This document shows, piece after piece, positions 15,069 through 23,453 of a stretch of DNA of 35,805 nt. This DNA comes from Anaerotignum sp. Its GTDB lineage: Bacteria > Bacillota > Clostridia > Lachnospirales > Anaerotignaceae. The notes under the pieces were generated by a model. The model was not told the origin of the DNA, did not search any database, and saw only the letters and a list, made by a program, of their open reading frames with translations. Where the stretch lies: positions 1 to 35,805 of the forward strand of contig NZ_JAFUMA010000074.1 in assembly GCF_017483025.1 (NCBI RefSeq). The letters are read 5' to 3'. The translations under genes and the position numbers were made by a program. How positions within the stretch are numbered: the first letter of the stretch is position 1; every line of letters begins with the position of its first letter.

Positions 15069-15922
15069 GCTTTCACCTGCTTTACCAATTTCAACAGGGC
15101 ATCTTTTGCTTCTTCCACAGTGTAAATATCTGTAGGTACATCATAGCCCTTTTCCTTCAGTTTTGCAAAAACGTAGCTTACCTGTGGCGCTGCCAGACCC
15201 ATTTTTTCCAGTTCCATAGGATGGGCAAAAACTTCTCTGGGCGTACCTGTCATGGCTACCTGACCTCTGTGCATCACGATGATACGGTCAACCAGCTTCG
15301 CCACATCTTCCATACTATGGCTTACCAGAATAACGGTAATACCTCTTTCTTCATGGAGTTTTCTGATGGCCGCCAGAATTTCATCACGGCCCTTGGGATC
15401 CAGACCCGCTGTAGGTTCATCCAGAATGAGAACTTCAGGATTCATTGCCAGAACACCGGCAATCGCCACACGGCGCTTCTGACCGCCGGAAAGCTCGAAG
15501 GGAGATTTTTCATAAATATCAGGGCTGATGCCAACGATATCCAGTGCAGCGACAACGCTTTCATGGATCTGTTCTTTTGTCCAGCCCAGGTTTGTAGGGC
15601 CAAAAGCAACGTCCTTATATACTGTCATTTCAAAAAGCTGATATTCAGGATACTGGAAAGCCAGGCCAATGCGTCTGCGCACTTCCTTCAGCTTTGCTTT
15701 ATCTTTATGGATATTTTCATCGTCCAGCAAAATTTCACCATGGGTGGGGGAAATAATGCCGTTCAGGTGCTGGATCAGTGTGGACTTGCCGGAACCTGTG
15801 TGACCGATCAAACCGATGAATTCGCCGGTCTTGATCTCGATATTCACATCGTTCAGTGCCACTTTTTCGAAGGTAGTGCCTTCATTATAAACATGAGTCA
15901 AATGGTTTATTTTAATTGACAT
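15065..15922 (-). CDS. ecfA2: ECF transporter ATPase EcfA2
   Basis: 285 residues. ABC ATPase motifs: Walker [12 protein letters not shown]-loop [11 protein letters not shown], signature [16 protein letters not shown], Walker [12 protein letters not shown] and switch His in VSHSMEDVA. The C-terminal extension ([18 protein letters not shown]) is typical of EcfA subunits. It overlaps ecfA1 by 16 bases and ecfT by 4, so the three are translationally coupled. Confidence 0.96.
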   Translation of the reverse strand: MSIKINHLTHVYNEGTTFEKVALNDVNIEIKTGEFIGLIGHTGSGKSTLIQHLNGIISPTHGEILLDDENIHKDKAKLKEVRRRIGLAFQYPEYQLFEMTVYKDVAFGPTNLGWTKEQIHESVVAALDIVGISPDIYEKSPFELSGGQKRRVAIAGVLAMNPEVLILDEPTAGLDPKGRDEILAAIRKLHEERGITVILVSHSMEDVAKLVDRIIVMHRGQVAMTGTPREVFAHPMELEKMGLAAPQVSYVFAKLKEKGYDVPTDIYTVEEAKDALLKLVKQVKA

Positions 15923-16764
15923 ACTGCACCTACCATTTCTTCGATCGTTAAAATATCTGCGGGCAGATCGATCCCTTCTTTGCGCAGCAAATATGTAACT
16001 TCTGTTACCTGAGGTACGTCCAGTCCGTACTCTTTCAGTTTATCTACCTGCACAAAAATTTCTCTTGGTGTACCCTGCATCACCAGGTCACCATCGTCGA
16101 TAACATACACTCTGTCCCCACGAACGGCTTCGTCCATATAGTGAGTGATCAGAATGATTGTAATCCCTTCTTCTTTATTCAGACGCTCAATGGTCTCCAT
16201 AACATCTCTGCGGCCAATGGGGTCCAGCATGGCTGTAGGCTCGTCCAGAACGATACAGTCAGGCTTCATCGCCAGAACGCCTGCAATGGCAATTCTCTGT
16301 TTCTGACCGCCGGAAAGTTTGGAGGGCGTATAAGTAGCAAATTCTCCCATGCGAACTGCATCCAGAGCTTCATCCACACGAACACGGATCTGCTCAGAAG
16401 GAACACCCATGTTTTCAGGGCCAAAGGCGATGTCTTCTTCTACCACTGTAGCAACCAGCTGGTTATCGGGATTCTGGAAAACCATACCCGCACTCTGACG
16501 GATATCCCATACATGGCCTTCTTCCTGTGTGTTCATACCTTTCACCCACAAAGTACCGCCTGTGGGCTGCAGCAGCGCATTGATATGTTTGGCAAATGTA
16601 GATTTGCCGGAGCCATTGTGTCCCAGAACAACAATAAACTCCCCTTTTTCGATTTCGATGTTCACGCTTTTCAGCGCAGCCACCTTATGTTCTTCAGTGC
16701 CGTGGTCTGTTTCCATCACTTTTGTGTATTCATATGTCAGACCTTCAGCCTTCACCATTTTCAT
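15907..16764 (-). CDS. ecfA1: ECF transporter ATPase EcfA1
   Basis: 285 residues from the ATG at 16764 (AGGTG five bases upstream; the open frame extends to 16854 without a site). Walker [12 protein letters not shown]-loop [11 protein letters not shown], signature [16 protein letters not shown], Walker [12 protein letters not shown] and switch His ITHYMDEA. It forms the heterodimeric ATPase with EcfA2. First gene of the operon, with its own promoter at 16834-16862. In many Clostridia it directly follows rplQ; here a plus-strand island separates them. Confidence 0.96.
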   Translation of the reverse strand: MKMVKAEGLTYEYTKVMETDHGTEEHKVAALKSVNIEIEKGEFIVVLGHNGSGKSTFAKHINALLQPTGGTLWVKGMNTQEEGHVWDIRQSAGMVFQNPDNQLVATVVEEDIAFGPENMGVPSEQIRVRVDEALDAVRMGEFATYTPSKLSGGQKQRIAIAGVLAMKPDCIVLDEPTAMLDPIGRRDVMETIERLNKEEGITIILITHYMDEAVRGDRVYVIDDGDLVMQGTPREIFVQVDKLKEYGLDVPQVTEVTYLLRKEGIDLPADILTIEEMVGAVCQLK

Positions 16765-16833
16765 ATTTTCACCTGTTTCCATAGCAGATTTCTGCCTTCG
16801 TAGTCTATGGCACCAATGCTCACAGCTATCGAT

Positions 16834-16862
16834 ATGATACGGTTTTTTCTGCAAAAAGTCAA
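16834..16862 (-). promoter_or_regulatory. ecfA1-ecfA2-ecfT promoter
   Basis: Minus strand TTGACT (16862-16857), 17-base spacer, TATCAT (16839-16834), about 70 bases before the ecfA1 ATG. Confidence 0.8.
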
Positions 16863-16968
16863 TAGAATCGGCAGAATTGCTGCCTTTTCCTGCCTATTGT
16901 ATCGAAACATTCCCTTCCAGTATCTTCCAAATTTAACCTTAAGAAAATTGTTCTTTTTTTGATACATT

Positions 16969-17047
16969 CCTGTAACATGAATGAAATTTACCTGTAATCA
17001 ACCTGTTAGGCGGCTGTAACCTACGGGAATCTTTTTTGTGTTATGAT
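16969..17047 (+). promoter_or_regulatory. Promoter with 11-bp-phased direct repeats (Pho box-like), upstream of the 64-residue gene
   Basis: Five consecutive 11-bp units start at 16969, 16980, 16991, 17002 and 17013. Their first seven bases read CCTGTAA, AATGAAA, CCTGTAA, CCTGTTA, GCTGTAA. The last unit abuts the -35 position, and TATGAT lies at 17042-17047 after the same 17-base spacing as in the promoter at 17364-17431. The -35 itself (ACCTAC) is poor, so activation is expected. The layout is that of PhoB/OmpR-type response regulators. Confidence 0.7.
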
Positions 17048-17103
17048 AGAGACACAAAAGAATACAGCAAAAACACAAATCTATCGTAAAGGAGTTGACA
17101 TCT

Positions 17104-17298
17104 ATGAAACAAACAATCAAAAATTTAACTGCAATTGCAATGATTTCTTTCATCGTTTCCTTCGCAACAGGGATGTCTGCTTCTCTGATGTATCAGGAAC
17201 ATCAAACTCTGAAACCCTTCATCGCTGCACAGGAAATGATGATGGATGCAGCGGATCTTATGGCTGAAACTGACACAGTAACTTTCGATTTTTCGTAA
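17104..17298 (+). CDS. Small exported or membrane-anchored protein of unknown function
   Basis: 64 residues from the ATG at 17104, nine bases after AAAGGAG. A hydrophobic segment at about residues 9-30 follows the basic start MKQTIKN and could be a signal peptide or membrane anchor. The rest (QEHQTLKPFIAAQEMMMDAA and onward) is acidic and Met-rich and would face outside. I recognise no family. It has its own repeat-bearing promoter and its own terminator, and shares the promoter type with the next gene, so the two are probably expressed together. Confidence 0.7.
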   Translation: MKQTIKNLTAIAMISFIVSFATGMSASLMYQEHQTLKPFIAAQEMMMDAADLMAETDTVTFDFS

Positions 17299-17324
17299 TA
17301 TAAAATTCTAACCTCCCCTTTTTA

Positions 17325-17354
17325 GACCTCGCTAATGCGAGGTCCTTTTCTTTT
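17325..17354 (+). terminator. Terminator after the 64-residue gene
   Basis: Perfect 8-bp stem GACCTCGC / GCGAGGTC with a TAAT loop, then CTTTTCTTTTC. Confidence 0.88.
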
Positions 17355-17363
17355 CTCCCCCAA

Positions 17364-17431
17364 ATCGTAAGAAATTCTTTCGTTTTTTGTAAGTCCCCTG
17401 TAACCTACTGCCTTCCCGTTTCTGTTATACT
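17364..17431 (+). promoter_or_regulatory. Second promoter with 11-bp-phased repeats, upstream of the 252-residue gene
   Basis: Units start at 17364, 17375, 17386 and 17397 and begin ATCGTAA, TTCTTTC, TTTGTAA, CCTGTAA. The last 11 bases before the spacer, CTGTAACCTAC, are identical to those in the promoter at 16969-17047. TATACT at 17426-17431 is again 17 bases from the ACCTAC -35 position. Confidence 0.7.
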
Positions 17432-17462
17432 TCCCCTTAGAAGAAGAAAAGGAGGAGATCTT

Positions 17463-18221
17463 ATGAAAAAATTCTTATCTAAAACACTTGTTGCCGCAAC
17501 AGTGGTGACATCCGTATTTTCTGCATCCCTGCCCATGGCTTGCGCCGCAGAAACGCATGAAGCTCCCGTACCTGTCATTACATTGAATGGCAAATCTGCC
17601 AATATCAGAGGAAAATACATCAATGGAAAACCTTATTTCTCTGTTTCTGATTACTGGGTATCTGTGCAGGGATACGAATTAGAGGACATCAAATGGTATG
17701 AAGAAGAAAAAGTCCTGTCCAACGGCTCTATTTTTCTTTCTGTAGAAGATCAAAATTGGTTTCGTCGAGCTGATAAGACCAATCGTTTTTCCAAACCAGT
17801 TATTCTCTCTGATGGAATCGTGTGGGCACCCTCGTCTTTTGTGAAAGACACGCACACCGGAAATATCAATGATATCACAGTTAAAACCCATGGCAACACG
17901 CTGGAATTCAGAAAAACCTTCTGGTCTTTCCCCAATGATACAAGCTGTGCATATCGTTTGCCTGTAATCACCATAGATTCTAAAACAGGTCATCCCAATT
18001 TTTCATCTGTACCGCTTCTGAAAGAAAAAGGCTTTTCAGAGAAAAATTTTCATATTCTTACACAGGAATTAGAGGATAACAAAATCGTTTTTGCATATAT
18101 TTCAAAAACACAACCTCAAAATTTTCTTTTGGTTACTGTGATTGATGGCTCTGTTTCCGAAGTTTTAGACAACAACGGTATTTTTACTCATCAAGATTAC
18201 GGTCTTAGAAATTCCGAATAA
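17463..18221 (+). CDS. Secreted protein of unknown function
   Basis: 252 residues with a clear signal peptide: MKKFLSK, a hydrophobic core to about residue 24, and a likely cleavage site after ACA or CAA near residues 28-29. The Cys there is not in a proper lipobox. Residues 36-70 (VITLNGKSANIRGKYINGKP and on) recall by eye the copper amine oxidase N-terminal or stalk-like repeats of Firmicute surface proteins; this is tentative. The rest is aromatic-rich and unrecognised. AAAGGAGG precedes the ATG. It shares its promoter type with the 64-residue gene upstream and converges with rplQ at a bidirectional terminator. Confidence 0.8.
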   Translation: MKKFLSKTLVAATVVTSVFSASLPMACAAETHEAPVPVITLNGKSANIRGKYINGKPYFSVSDYWVSVQGYELEDIKWYEEEKVLSNGSIFLSVEDQNWFRRADKTNRFSKPVILSDGIVWAPSSFVKDTHTGNINDITVKTHGNTLEFRKTFWSFPNDTSCAYRLPVITIDSKTGHPNFSSVPLLKEKGFSEKNFHILTQELEDNKIVFAYISKTQPQNFLLVTVIDGSVSEVLDNNGIFTHQDYGLRNSE

Positions 18222-18223
18222 CA

Positions 18224-18262
18224 TAAAAAAAGAGACTTGCATTTGCAAGTCTCTGATTTTTT
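18224..18262. terminator. Bidirectional terminator between the secreted protein gene and rplQ
   Basis: Perfect 10-bp stem AGAGACTTGC / GCAAGTCTCT with a 4-base loop, flanked by seven A on the left and TTTTTT on the right. It ends the ribosomal superoperon on the minus strand. Confidence 0.93.
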
Positions 18263-18279
18263 ATGGAAATAGATTTAAA

Positions 18280-18822
18280 TTAAACCAGTTCCAGGATAAC
18301 TTCCATAGCGCCGTCGCCTTTTCTTGCGCCCAGTTTCACGATTCTTGTGTAACCGCCGTTTCTGCCAGCGTATTTGGGTGCGATTTCGTCGAACATTTTA
18401 GCTGCCATGTCAACAGATTTTGTGTTCTTTCTGATTTTTTTGCCATCAGCGGGAACTTCTGTTACAGGGTACAGGTAAGCCAGAATTGCTCTTCTAGCTG
18501 CCAGTCTGGAAGCTTTGTCTTTTTTGATTGTTTTCTGAACTTCGTCGTAAACTGTTACTTTTTTGCCGTTTACAACTTCTTTCACACGTTTGCCGTTAGC
18601 ATCTTTTTTTGCTACTTTAGCTGTTACTGTAACTTCTTCGAAGTTATCTTTTTCTTTTACAGCCAGTGTGATCAGTTTTTCAGCGATTCTTTTAACTTCT
18701 TTCGCTCTTGTTTCTGTTGTTTTGATTTTGCCGTGGTACAGCAGATTTGTTACCTGGTTTCTCAGCAGAGCTTTTCTCTGGGGTGTTGTTTTACCAAGTT
18801 TTCTATAACCGGATGCGTGCAT
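18280..18822 (-). CDS. rplQ: 50S ribosomal protein L17, long form
   Basis: 180 residues against about 115-130 in most bacteria. The N terminus ([40 protein letters not shown]) and C terminus ([20 protein letters not shown]) are classic L17. About 50 extra residues lie between them, roughly 61-115, rich in Lys and Val ([20 protein letters not shown]). From memory, Lachnospiraceae L17 carries a similar insertion, so I treat it as a lineage trait. Last gene of the ribosomal cluster. Confidence 0.96.
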   Translation of the reverse strand: MHASGYRKLGKTTPQRKALLRNQVTNLLYHGKIKTTETRAKEVKRIAEKLITLAVKEKDNFEEVTVTAKVAKKDANGKRVKEVVNGKKVTVYDEVQKTIKKDKASRLAARRAILAYLYPVTEVPADGKKIRKNTKSVDMAAKMFDEIAPKYAGRNGGYTRIVKLGARKGDGAMEVILELV

Positions 18823-18937
18823 GGTTAAATCCTCCTCATGGATACCCGTATGACTGAGCCCGTCTCCACCACTCTTCGGTCTTATGTGGAGTCGTAATCA
18901 CACGGTAAATAATAGTTACTTTCTCTATATGACGAAA

Positions 18938-19897
18938 TTATTCGTCACTAGGCTTCAGGGAAAGACCCAGTTCCGCCATTTTGTTCAATACTTCTTCCAA
19001 AGACTTGCGTCCAAGGTTTCTAACCTTCATCATTTCTTCTTCTGTCTTGTTTGCCAAATCTTCTACTGTGTTGATACCAGCACGTTTCAGGCAGTTATAA
19101 GAACGTACAGACAGATCCAGTTCTTCAATGCTCATTTCCAGAACTTTTTCTTTCTTACCTTCTTCTTTTTCTACCATGATAGAAGTATCTTTTGCGTTAT
19201 CAGACAGGTCGATGAACAGGTTCAGGTGTTCATTCAGGATCTTCGCGCCGAAACTTACAGCGTCATCGGGTGCGATTGTTCCGTTTGTCCAAACTTCCAA
19301 AGACAGTTTGTCATAGTCAGTGATCTGACCAACACGTGTATTTTCAACCAGGAAGTTCACTCTTGTAACAGGTGTGAAAATACTGTCTACAGGAAGCATA
19401 CCGATTGGCTGATCGTCTTTTTTGTTTTTGTCTGCACCAACATAGCCGCGGCCCTTGTTGATTGTGATCTCCATATACAGCTTGCTGCCTGCACCGCCGG
19501 AAAGTGTTGCGATGTGGTGATCGGGGTTCAGAATTTCAATATCGCTGTCGCATTTGATATCAGAACCTTTTACTTCACCTTCGCCTTCCACGTCGATGTA
19601 AGCGATTTTAGGCTCATTGCCTTCGCTTGTATTTTTGATCGCAAGACCTTTCAAATTCAGAATGATTTCTGTAACGTCTTCTTTTACGCCGGGAATCACG
19701 CTAAATTCATGAAGTACACCATCAATTTTCACATTGCTTACTGCAGCGCCGGGCAGAGAGGACAGCAGGATTCTTCTCAGGGAATTGCCCAGAGTTGTAC
19801 CATAGCCTCTTTCCAGGGGTTCAACTACAAACTTACCATATGTGCCATCGGGTGCCATTTCAGCAATCTCAATGCGAGGTTTTTCAAATTCAAACAC
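18938..19897 (-). CDS. rpoA: RNA polymerase alpha subunit
   Basis: 319 residues, standard length. The N-terminal assembly domain has [20 protein letters not shown]. The C-terminal domain (about 245-310) has [20 protein letters not shown] and the helix-hairpin-helix [11 protein letters not shown] that binds UP elements and activators. The start is GTG at 19897 after GGGAGG. It lies between rpsD and rplQ in the alpha part of the cluster. Confidence 0.98.
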   Translation of the reverse strand: MFEFEKPRIEIAEMAPDGTYGKFVVEPLERGYGTTLGNSLRRILLSSLPGAAVSNVKIDGVLHEFSVIPGVKEDVTEIILNLKGLAIKNTSEGNEPKIAYIDVEGEGEVKGSDIKCDSDIEILNPDHHIATLSGGAGSKLYMEITINKGRGYVGADKNKKDDQPIGMLPVDSIFTPVTRVNFLVENTRVGQITDYDKLSLEVWTNGTIAPDDAVSFGAKILNEHLNLFIDLSDNAKDTSIMVEKEEGKKEKVLEMSIEELDLSVRSYNCLKRAGINTVEDLANKTEEEMMKVRNLGRKSLEEVLNKMAELGLSLKPSDE

Positions 19898-19928
19898 TCG
19901 TTCAAACCTCCCTTTTTTATGATAGAGT

Positions 19929-19953
19929 GCCGCAGGGCGAAAAGCCCTACGGC
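19929..19953 (-). other. Hairpin in the rpsD-rpoA spacer
   Basis: GCCG-(mismatch)-AGGGC / GCCCT-(mismatch)-CGGC with a 5-base loop and no T tract. Probably a processing, stability or regulatory hairpin rather than a terminator. Confidence 0.5.
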
Positions 19954-19981
19954 GTTACCTTTGACTTCACACAATCGATGA

Positions 19982-20584
19982 TTATTTGGAGTACAGTTCG
20001 ACGATCAGTGTTTCTTCAACGGGAACATCGATCTGTGCTCTTGTGGGTTTTGCCAGAACAGTGCCGCTCAGTGCATCGTGGTTAGCGGACAGCCATTCGG
20101 GAACGATTCTGCCTTCTGTTACAGCCAGAACGTCTTTGTATCTCTGGATTGTTTTGTATTTTTCTTTTACTTCAACAACGTCGCCAACTTTAACCTGGTA
20201 AGAAGGGATATCCACTGCTTTACCATTTACTGTTACGTGTTTGTGACGAACGATCTGTCTAGCTTCTTTTCTTGTTCTGCCGTAGCCCAGTCTGAACATT
20301 ACGTTGTCCAGTCTCATTTCCAGCAGCATCAGCAGGTTTTCGCCAGGGATGCCTTCTTTTTTAGCGATCTTTTCAGCCTGTGCATAGTAACCTCTGAACT
20401 GTTTTTCCAGTACGCCGTAGATGAATTTTGCTTTCTGTTTTTCTCTCATCTGCAGGCCGTATTCGGACATTTTTTTGTTTGCTCTCAGATTCTGTTTTTT
20501 GGATTTTTTATCGATACCCAGGTAGATGGGATCCAGATTCAGGGATCTGCATCTTTTCAGTACGGGAACTCTATCTCTTGCCAT
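19982..20584 (-). CDS. rpsD: 30S ribosomal protein S4
   Basis: 200 residues. MARDRVPVLKRCRSLNLDPI opens it. The S4 RNA-binding domain (MRLDNVMFRLGYGRTRKEAR, QIVRHKHVTVNGKAVDIPSY) follows. It has only one cysteine near the N terminus, so it is the zinc-free form. A primary 16S rRNA binder and often a translational repressor of its own operon. In Bacillus rpsD stands alone; here it sits between rpsK and rpoA, as in many Clostridia. Confidence 0.98.
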   Translation of the reverse strand: MARDRVPVLKRCRSLNLDPIYLGIDKKSKKQNLRANKKMSEYGLQMREKQKAKFIYGVLEKQFRGYYAQAEKIAKKEGIPGENLLMLLEMRLDNVMFRLGYGRTRKEARQIVRHKHVTVNGKAVDIPSYQVKVGDVVEVKEKYKTIQRYKDVLAVTEGRIVPEWLSANHDALSGTVLAKPTRAQIDVPVEETLIVELYSK

Positions 20585-20608
20585 TGATCTACACCTCCTA
20601 ATATTAGG

Positions 20609-21010
20609 TTATACTCTTCTGCGTTTGGGGGGTCTGCAACCGTTGTGAGGAACGGGTGTAACGTCTTTGATAAGTGTTACATCCAGACCTGCTGCCTGCA
20701 GGGCACGGATTGCAGCTTCACGGCCGCTACCGGGGCCTTTTACGAATACTTCGATTGTTTTCAGACCATAGTCGGAAGCAGCTTTAGCAGCTGTATCTGC
20801 AGCCATCTGTGCTGCATAAGGTGTGGATTTTCTGGAGCCTCTGAAGCCCAGCTGACCAGCGGATGCCCAGGACAGAGCGTTGCCTACTGCGTCAGTAATT
20901 GTAACGATTGTATTATTGAAAGTGGACTGGATATGAGCCTGGCCACGTTCTACTTTTCTTTTATCACGGCGTCTGCGAGTAGTTGCCTTTTTCACAGTTT
21001 TCTTTGCCAT
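20609..21010 (-). CDS. rpsK: 30S ribosomal protein S11
   Basis: 133 residues. [39 protein letters not shown] and the C-terminal [17 protein letters not shown] are all diagnostic. It lies on the 30S platform near the E site. Between rpsM and rpsD. Confidence 0.98.
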   Translation of the reverse strand: MAKKTVKKATTRRRRDKRKVERGQAHIQSTFNNTIVTITDAVGNALSWASAGQLGFRGSRKSTPYAAQMAADTAAKAASDYGLKTIEVFVKGPGSGREAAIRALQAAGLDVTLIKDVTPVPHNGCRPPKRRRV

Positions 21011-21039
21011 TTACCTCAAACCTCCTTACGAAATATCAA

Positions 21040-21408
21040 TTATTTCTTCTTGTTCGCAACAGTCTTTCTAGGACCTTTTCTTGTTCTTGCGTTTGTTTTT
21101 GTTTTCTGACCTCTAACGGGCAGACCTTTTCTGTGGCGGATGCCTCTGTAGCAGCCGATTTCGATCAGGCGTTTGATGTTCAGAGCAACTTCTCTTCTCA
21201 GGTCACCTTCTACTGTCTGAGTTCTGTCGATGACGTCACGGATTCTGGACACTTCTTCATCTGTCAGATCTCTAACTCTTGTATCCAGGCTTACACCTGC
21301 TTCATTCAGAATACGAACAGCGCTGGAATGGCCAATGCCGTAAACATATGTCAGGCCGATTTCTACGCGTTTTTCTCTAGGTAAGTCTACACCAGCAATA
21401 CGTGCCAT
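21040..21408 (-). CDS. rpsM: 30S ribosomal protein S13
   Basis: 122 residues from the ATG at 21408, preceded by AGGAGGTGCAAGAAT; the frame extends four codons further without reason. [20 protein letters not shown] starts it, and the basic tail [15 protein letters not shown] contacts P-site tRNA. A 241-base spacer, much longer than usual, separates it from rpmJ and holds a candidate leader RNA. Confidence 0.98.
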   Translation of the reverse strand: MARIAGVDLPREKRVEIGLTYVYGIGHSSAVRILNEAGVSLDTRVRDLTDEEVSRIRDVIDRTQTVEGDLRREVALNIKRLIEIGCYRGIRHRKGLPVRGQKTKTNARTRKGPRKTVANKKK

Positions 21409-21588
21409 ATATTCTTGCACCTCCTGTAATATTTCACGATAAGTTTCAAATAAAAATGTTTTTCACATAAACACAGTGCGATACTCGTTGGGCATTACGA
21501 ACAAAGGAGATAGACCGTCAGTCATGTTGCTTACGCGCTTCCTAATTTGCGCCGCCTTTGCCATTAACTGTATGCTCCTCCCAGTATA
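21409..21588 (-). promoter_or_regulatory. Candidate internal promoter and structured leader of rpsM
   Basis: A minus-strand TATACT (21588-21583) with no good -35 is followed by a segment that folds into nested helices: GGAG (in 21582-21575) with CTCC (21509-21506), CAGT (21570-21567) with ACTG (21522-21519), and GCGC (21552-21549) with GCGC (21538-21535). The remaining 90 bases are AT-rich up to the rpsM binding site. A separate GGGG / CCCC hairpin (about 21617-21640) lies just after rpmJ. It may be an alpha-operon autoregulation site; not matched to a known family. Confidence 0.45.
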
Positions 21589-21649
21589 GTTGACGGATTT
21601 ATCAGTTCCGGCTCTTTGGGGTATTGCCCCTCAAGCCCATAATAAATTA

Positions 21650-21763
21650 TCAGCCCTGTTTCTGTTTATGTTTGGGATTTTCACAAATAACCATTACACG
21701 ACCTTTTCTCTTGATGATTCTGCATTTTTCACACATAGGTTTTACAGAGGGTCTGATTTTCAT
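21650..21763 (-). CDS. rpmJ: 50S ribosomal protein L36
   Basis: 37 residues starting ATG at 21763 after [26 protein letters not shown] and on to [12 protein letters not shown]. The Cys-Cys-Cys-His zinc ribbon is intact (C11, C14, C27, H32), so this is the zinc-containing C+ form. Between infA and the rpsM leader, the conserved position. Confidence 0.98.
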   Translation of the reverse strand: MKIRPSVKPMCEKCRIIKRKGRVMVICENPKHKQKQG

Positions 21764-21779
21764 TGTGATCGCTCCTTCC

Positions 21780-21998
21780 TTACTTTGCTCTCCAAATGAT
21801 GCGACCTTTTGTCAGGTCATAAGGAGACATTTCGATTAACACTTTGTCACCGGGCAGGATGCGGATGAAGTTCATACGCAGTTTGCCGGAAATGTGCGCC
21901 AGGATCTGGTGGCCGTTTTCCAGTTCCACCTGAAACATAGCGTTGGGTAATTTTTCCAGTACGGTTCCTTCTACTTCGATTACGTCATCTTTAGACAA
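21780..21998 (-). CDS. infA: Translation initiation factor IF-1
   Basis: 72 residues, standard length: [60 protein letters not shown]. An S1-like OB fold that blocks the A site during initiation. The start codon is TTG at 21998, nine bases after AAGGAGG; no ATG fits the conserved N terminus. A weak start codon for an initiation factor could allow feedback, which is speculation. Confidence 0.97.
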   Translation of the reverse strand: MSKDDVIEVEGTVLEKLPNAMFQVELENGHQILAHISGKLRMNFIRILPGDKVLIEMSPYDLTKGRIIWRAK

Positions 21999-22028
21999 GA
22001 CCGTAAACCTCCTTAAACATTAAACGTC

Positions 22029-22307
22029 TCATACCTGCTCACGCTGGTACTTCTTCAATGCCTTCTTGATCTCTGCATCCAGGACATAGGCCCCTTTCTG
22101 CAGTTTTTCTGCCACGTCTTCTACTATATAAGAAGTTGGCTGCACGTGCATTTTCTTTTTCCGTTTCGGCTTTTCCAGTTTTCGGCGCTTCCCGTCCACC
22201 AGACAGAGATACTCCCCCTCCACGGATGTGATCATCTGCACGTCACCCTTGTCGTGACCACTTTTGGAATAAACCACTTGGCCGATCTGATATTCCAACG
22301 ATATCAC
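22029..22307 (-). CDS. KOW-domain RNA-binding protein
   Basis: 92 residues if started at the GTG at 22307, which has AAGGA seven bases upstream and gives VISLEYQIGQVVYSKSGHDK, matching the usual start of these small clostridial proteins. The open frame continues to a GTG at 22346 and would add a basic MARKRVKYTKENE. The KOW-like motif GQVVYSKSGHDKGDVQMI and KRRKLEKPKRKKKMHV point to RNA or ribosome binding. It commonly lies between map and infA in Clostridia; here map is absent. Confidence 0.85.
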   Translation of the reverse strand: MISLEYQIGQVVYSKSGHDKGDVQMITSVEGEYLCLVDGKRRKLEKPKRKKKMHVQPTSYIVEDVAEKLQKGAYVLDAEIKKALKKYQREQV

Positions 22308-22745
22308 CTCATTTTCCTTCGTATACTTCACACGCTTGCGCGCCACGTAAGAATTTCCGGTTCTCCGTCCGTGATCAGAACGGTATTTGCTTCAAAAATG
22401 CCGCTTTCCCAAGGACGCTATTGGCATCCTTACCGCATAGGTACACACTTTATTTTCATAAGCCTAACAAGTATACAATATTTATCCTCGCAGCGATACC
22501 CCTTATTTACAGTTACTATATTTATAGTAACTGTAACATGTTAAGCTATTCGCAGAGCTTCGCCCTACTCATAATTTGCTCCGCAAATTATTTTCCTGCA
22601 CCCCAAATACATCCCTTTGCAAGCAAATTTCCCATTTACAGTACAGGTAAATAGCTTTCTCCGCTGTATAAAATGCCATCGGCAGAGGCGTTTCCACCTC
22701 TGCCGACAGTCCCCAACACAGGCTTTCGCCTGCTATATTCATTTC
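22308..22745 (-). other. Palindrome-rich spacer where map is expected
   Basis: About 440 bases between adk and the KOW gene with no protein-like frame. It holds at least four hairpins: CAGGC-GAAA-GCCTG (22732-22719), the 10-bp stem TCGGCAGAGG / CCTCTGCCGA (22679-22706), TAATTTGC-3-GCAAATTA (22572-22590) and the 14-bp palindrome at 22507-22536. A TATACT near 22470 may start a transcript for the KOW-infA genes. The 10-bp stem after adk may act as a weak terminator. Confidence 0.6.
22507..22536. repeat. Perfect 14-bp inverted repeat
   Basis: TTACAGTTACTATA, TT, TATAGTAACTGTAA. It has no T tract and is symmetric enough to be an operator or a mobile-element end. Confidence 0.8.
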
Positions 22746-23375
22746 TTATTTGTCCAGACCTGCGATGATCGCTTTTGTGATTTCGTCGATGGCCTGTGTA
22801 CCATCTACTTCAAACAGGATACCCTTCTTTGTGTAGAAGTCTACCAGAGGTTCGCTCTGTTCGTGGAAAGTTGCGATTCTTGCTTTGCCAGCTTCCACTG
22901 TATCGTCTTTACGCTGTGTCAGCTTTTCGCCACATTTGTCGCAAACGCCTGCAACCTTTGCGGGCAGGAACAGTTTGTTGTATGTAGCACCGCATTTAGG
23001 GCAGCTTTCTCTTGCTGTCAGTCTTTCCAGCATCACTTCATCAGGAGCGCTGATGTATACTACATGGTCCAGTTTAACCATTTCTTCCAGCTTTTCAGCC
23101 TGAACAACTGTGCGGGGGAAACCATCCAGGATAAAACCTTTGGCGCAATCGTCTTTTTTGATTCTTTCCTGTACGATGGCAATGATCAGTTCATCAGAAA
23201 CCAGACCGCCTGCTGCCATGATGCTTTTTGCCTGGTTGCCCAGTTCTGTGCCTTTTGCAACTTCTTCTCTCAGCATATCGCCTGTGGAAATGTGAGCAAT
23301 GCCGTAATGTTCTACCAGTCTTGCAGCCTGTGTACCTTTACCTGCTGCAGGAGCACCAATCAGTACTAATTTCAT
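22746..23375 (-). CDS. adk: Adenylate kinase
   Basis: 209 residues from the ATG at 23375 (AGAGGT upstream; the frame extends 19 codons more). MKLVLIGAPAAGKGTQAARL carries the P-loop with Ala where Gly is usual in GxPGAGKGT, a variant seen in some other adenylate kinases. GFPRTVVQAE follows. The lid has four cysteines (CPKCGATY and CDKCGEKL) that bind zinc, as in Gram-positive enzymes. It equilibrates ATP, ADP and AMP. It follows secY by 114 bases in the spc part of the cluster. Confidence 0.97.
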   Translation of the reverse strand: MKLVLIGAPAAGKGTQAARLVEHYGIAHISTGDMLREEVAKGTELGNQAKSIMAAGGLVSDELIIAIVQERIKKDDCAKGFILDGFPRTVVQAEKLEEMVKLDHVVYISAPDEVMLERLTARESCPKCGATYNKLFLPAKVAGVCDKCGEKLTQRKDDTVEAGKARIATFHEQSEPLVDFYTKKGILFEVDGTQAIDEITKAIIAGLDK

Positions 23376-23453
23376 ACGATTACCTCTTTTCTTATAGATG
23401 GCCTTCTCTTTGTTTAAATTAAATCTCCCCATATATAACTAAAACAACCCCTC

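Noticed and set aside
22308..22346. N-terminal extension MARKRVKYTKENE of the KOW protein
   Set aside because: No ribosome binding site before the GTG at 22346, whereas the GTG at 22307 has AAGGA at the right distance; kept as a possibility only.
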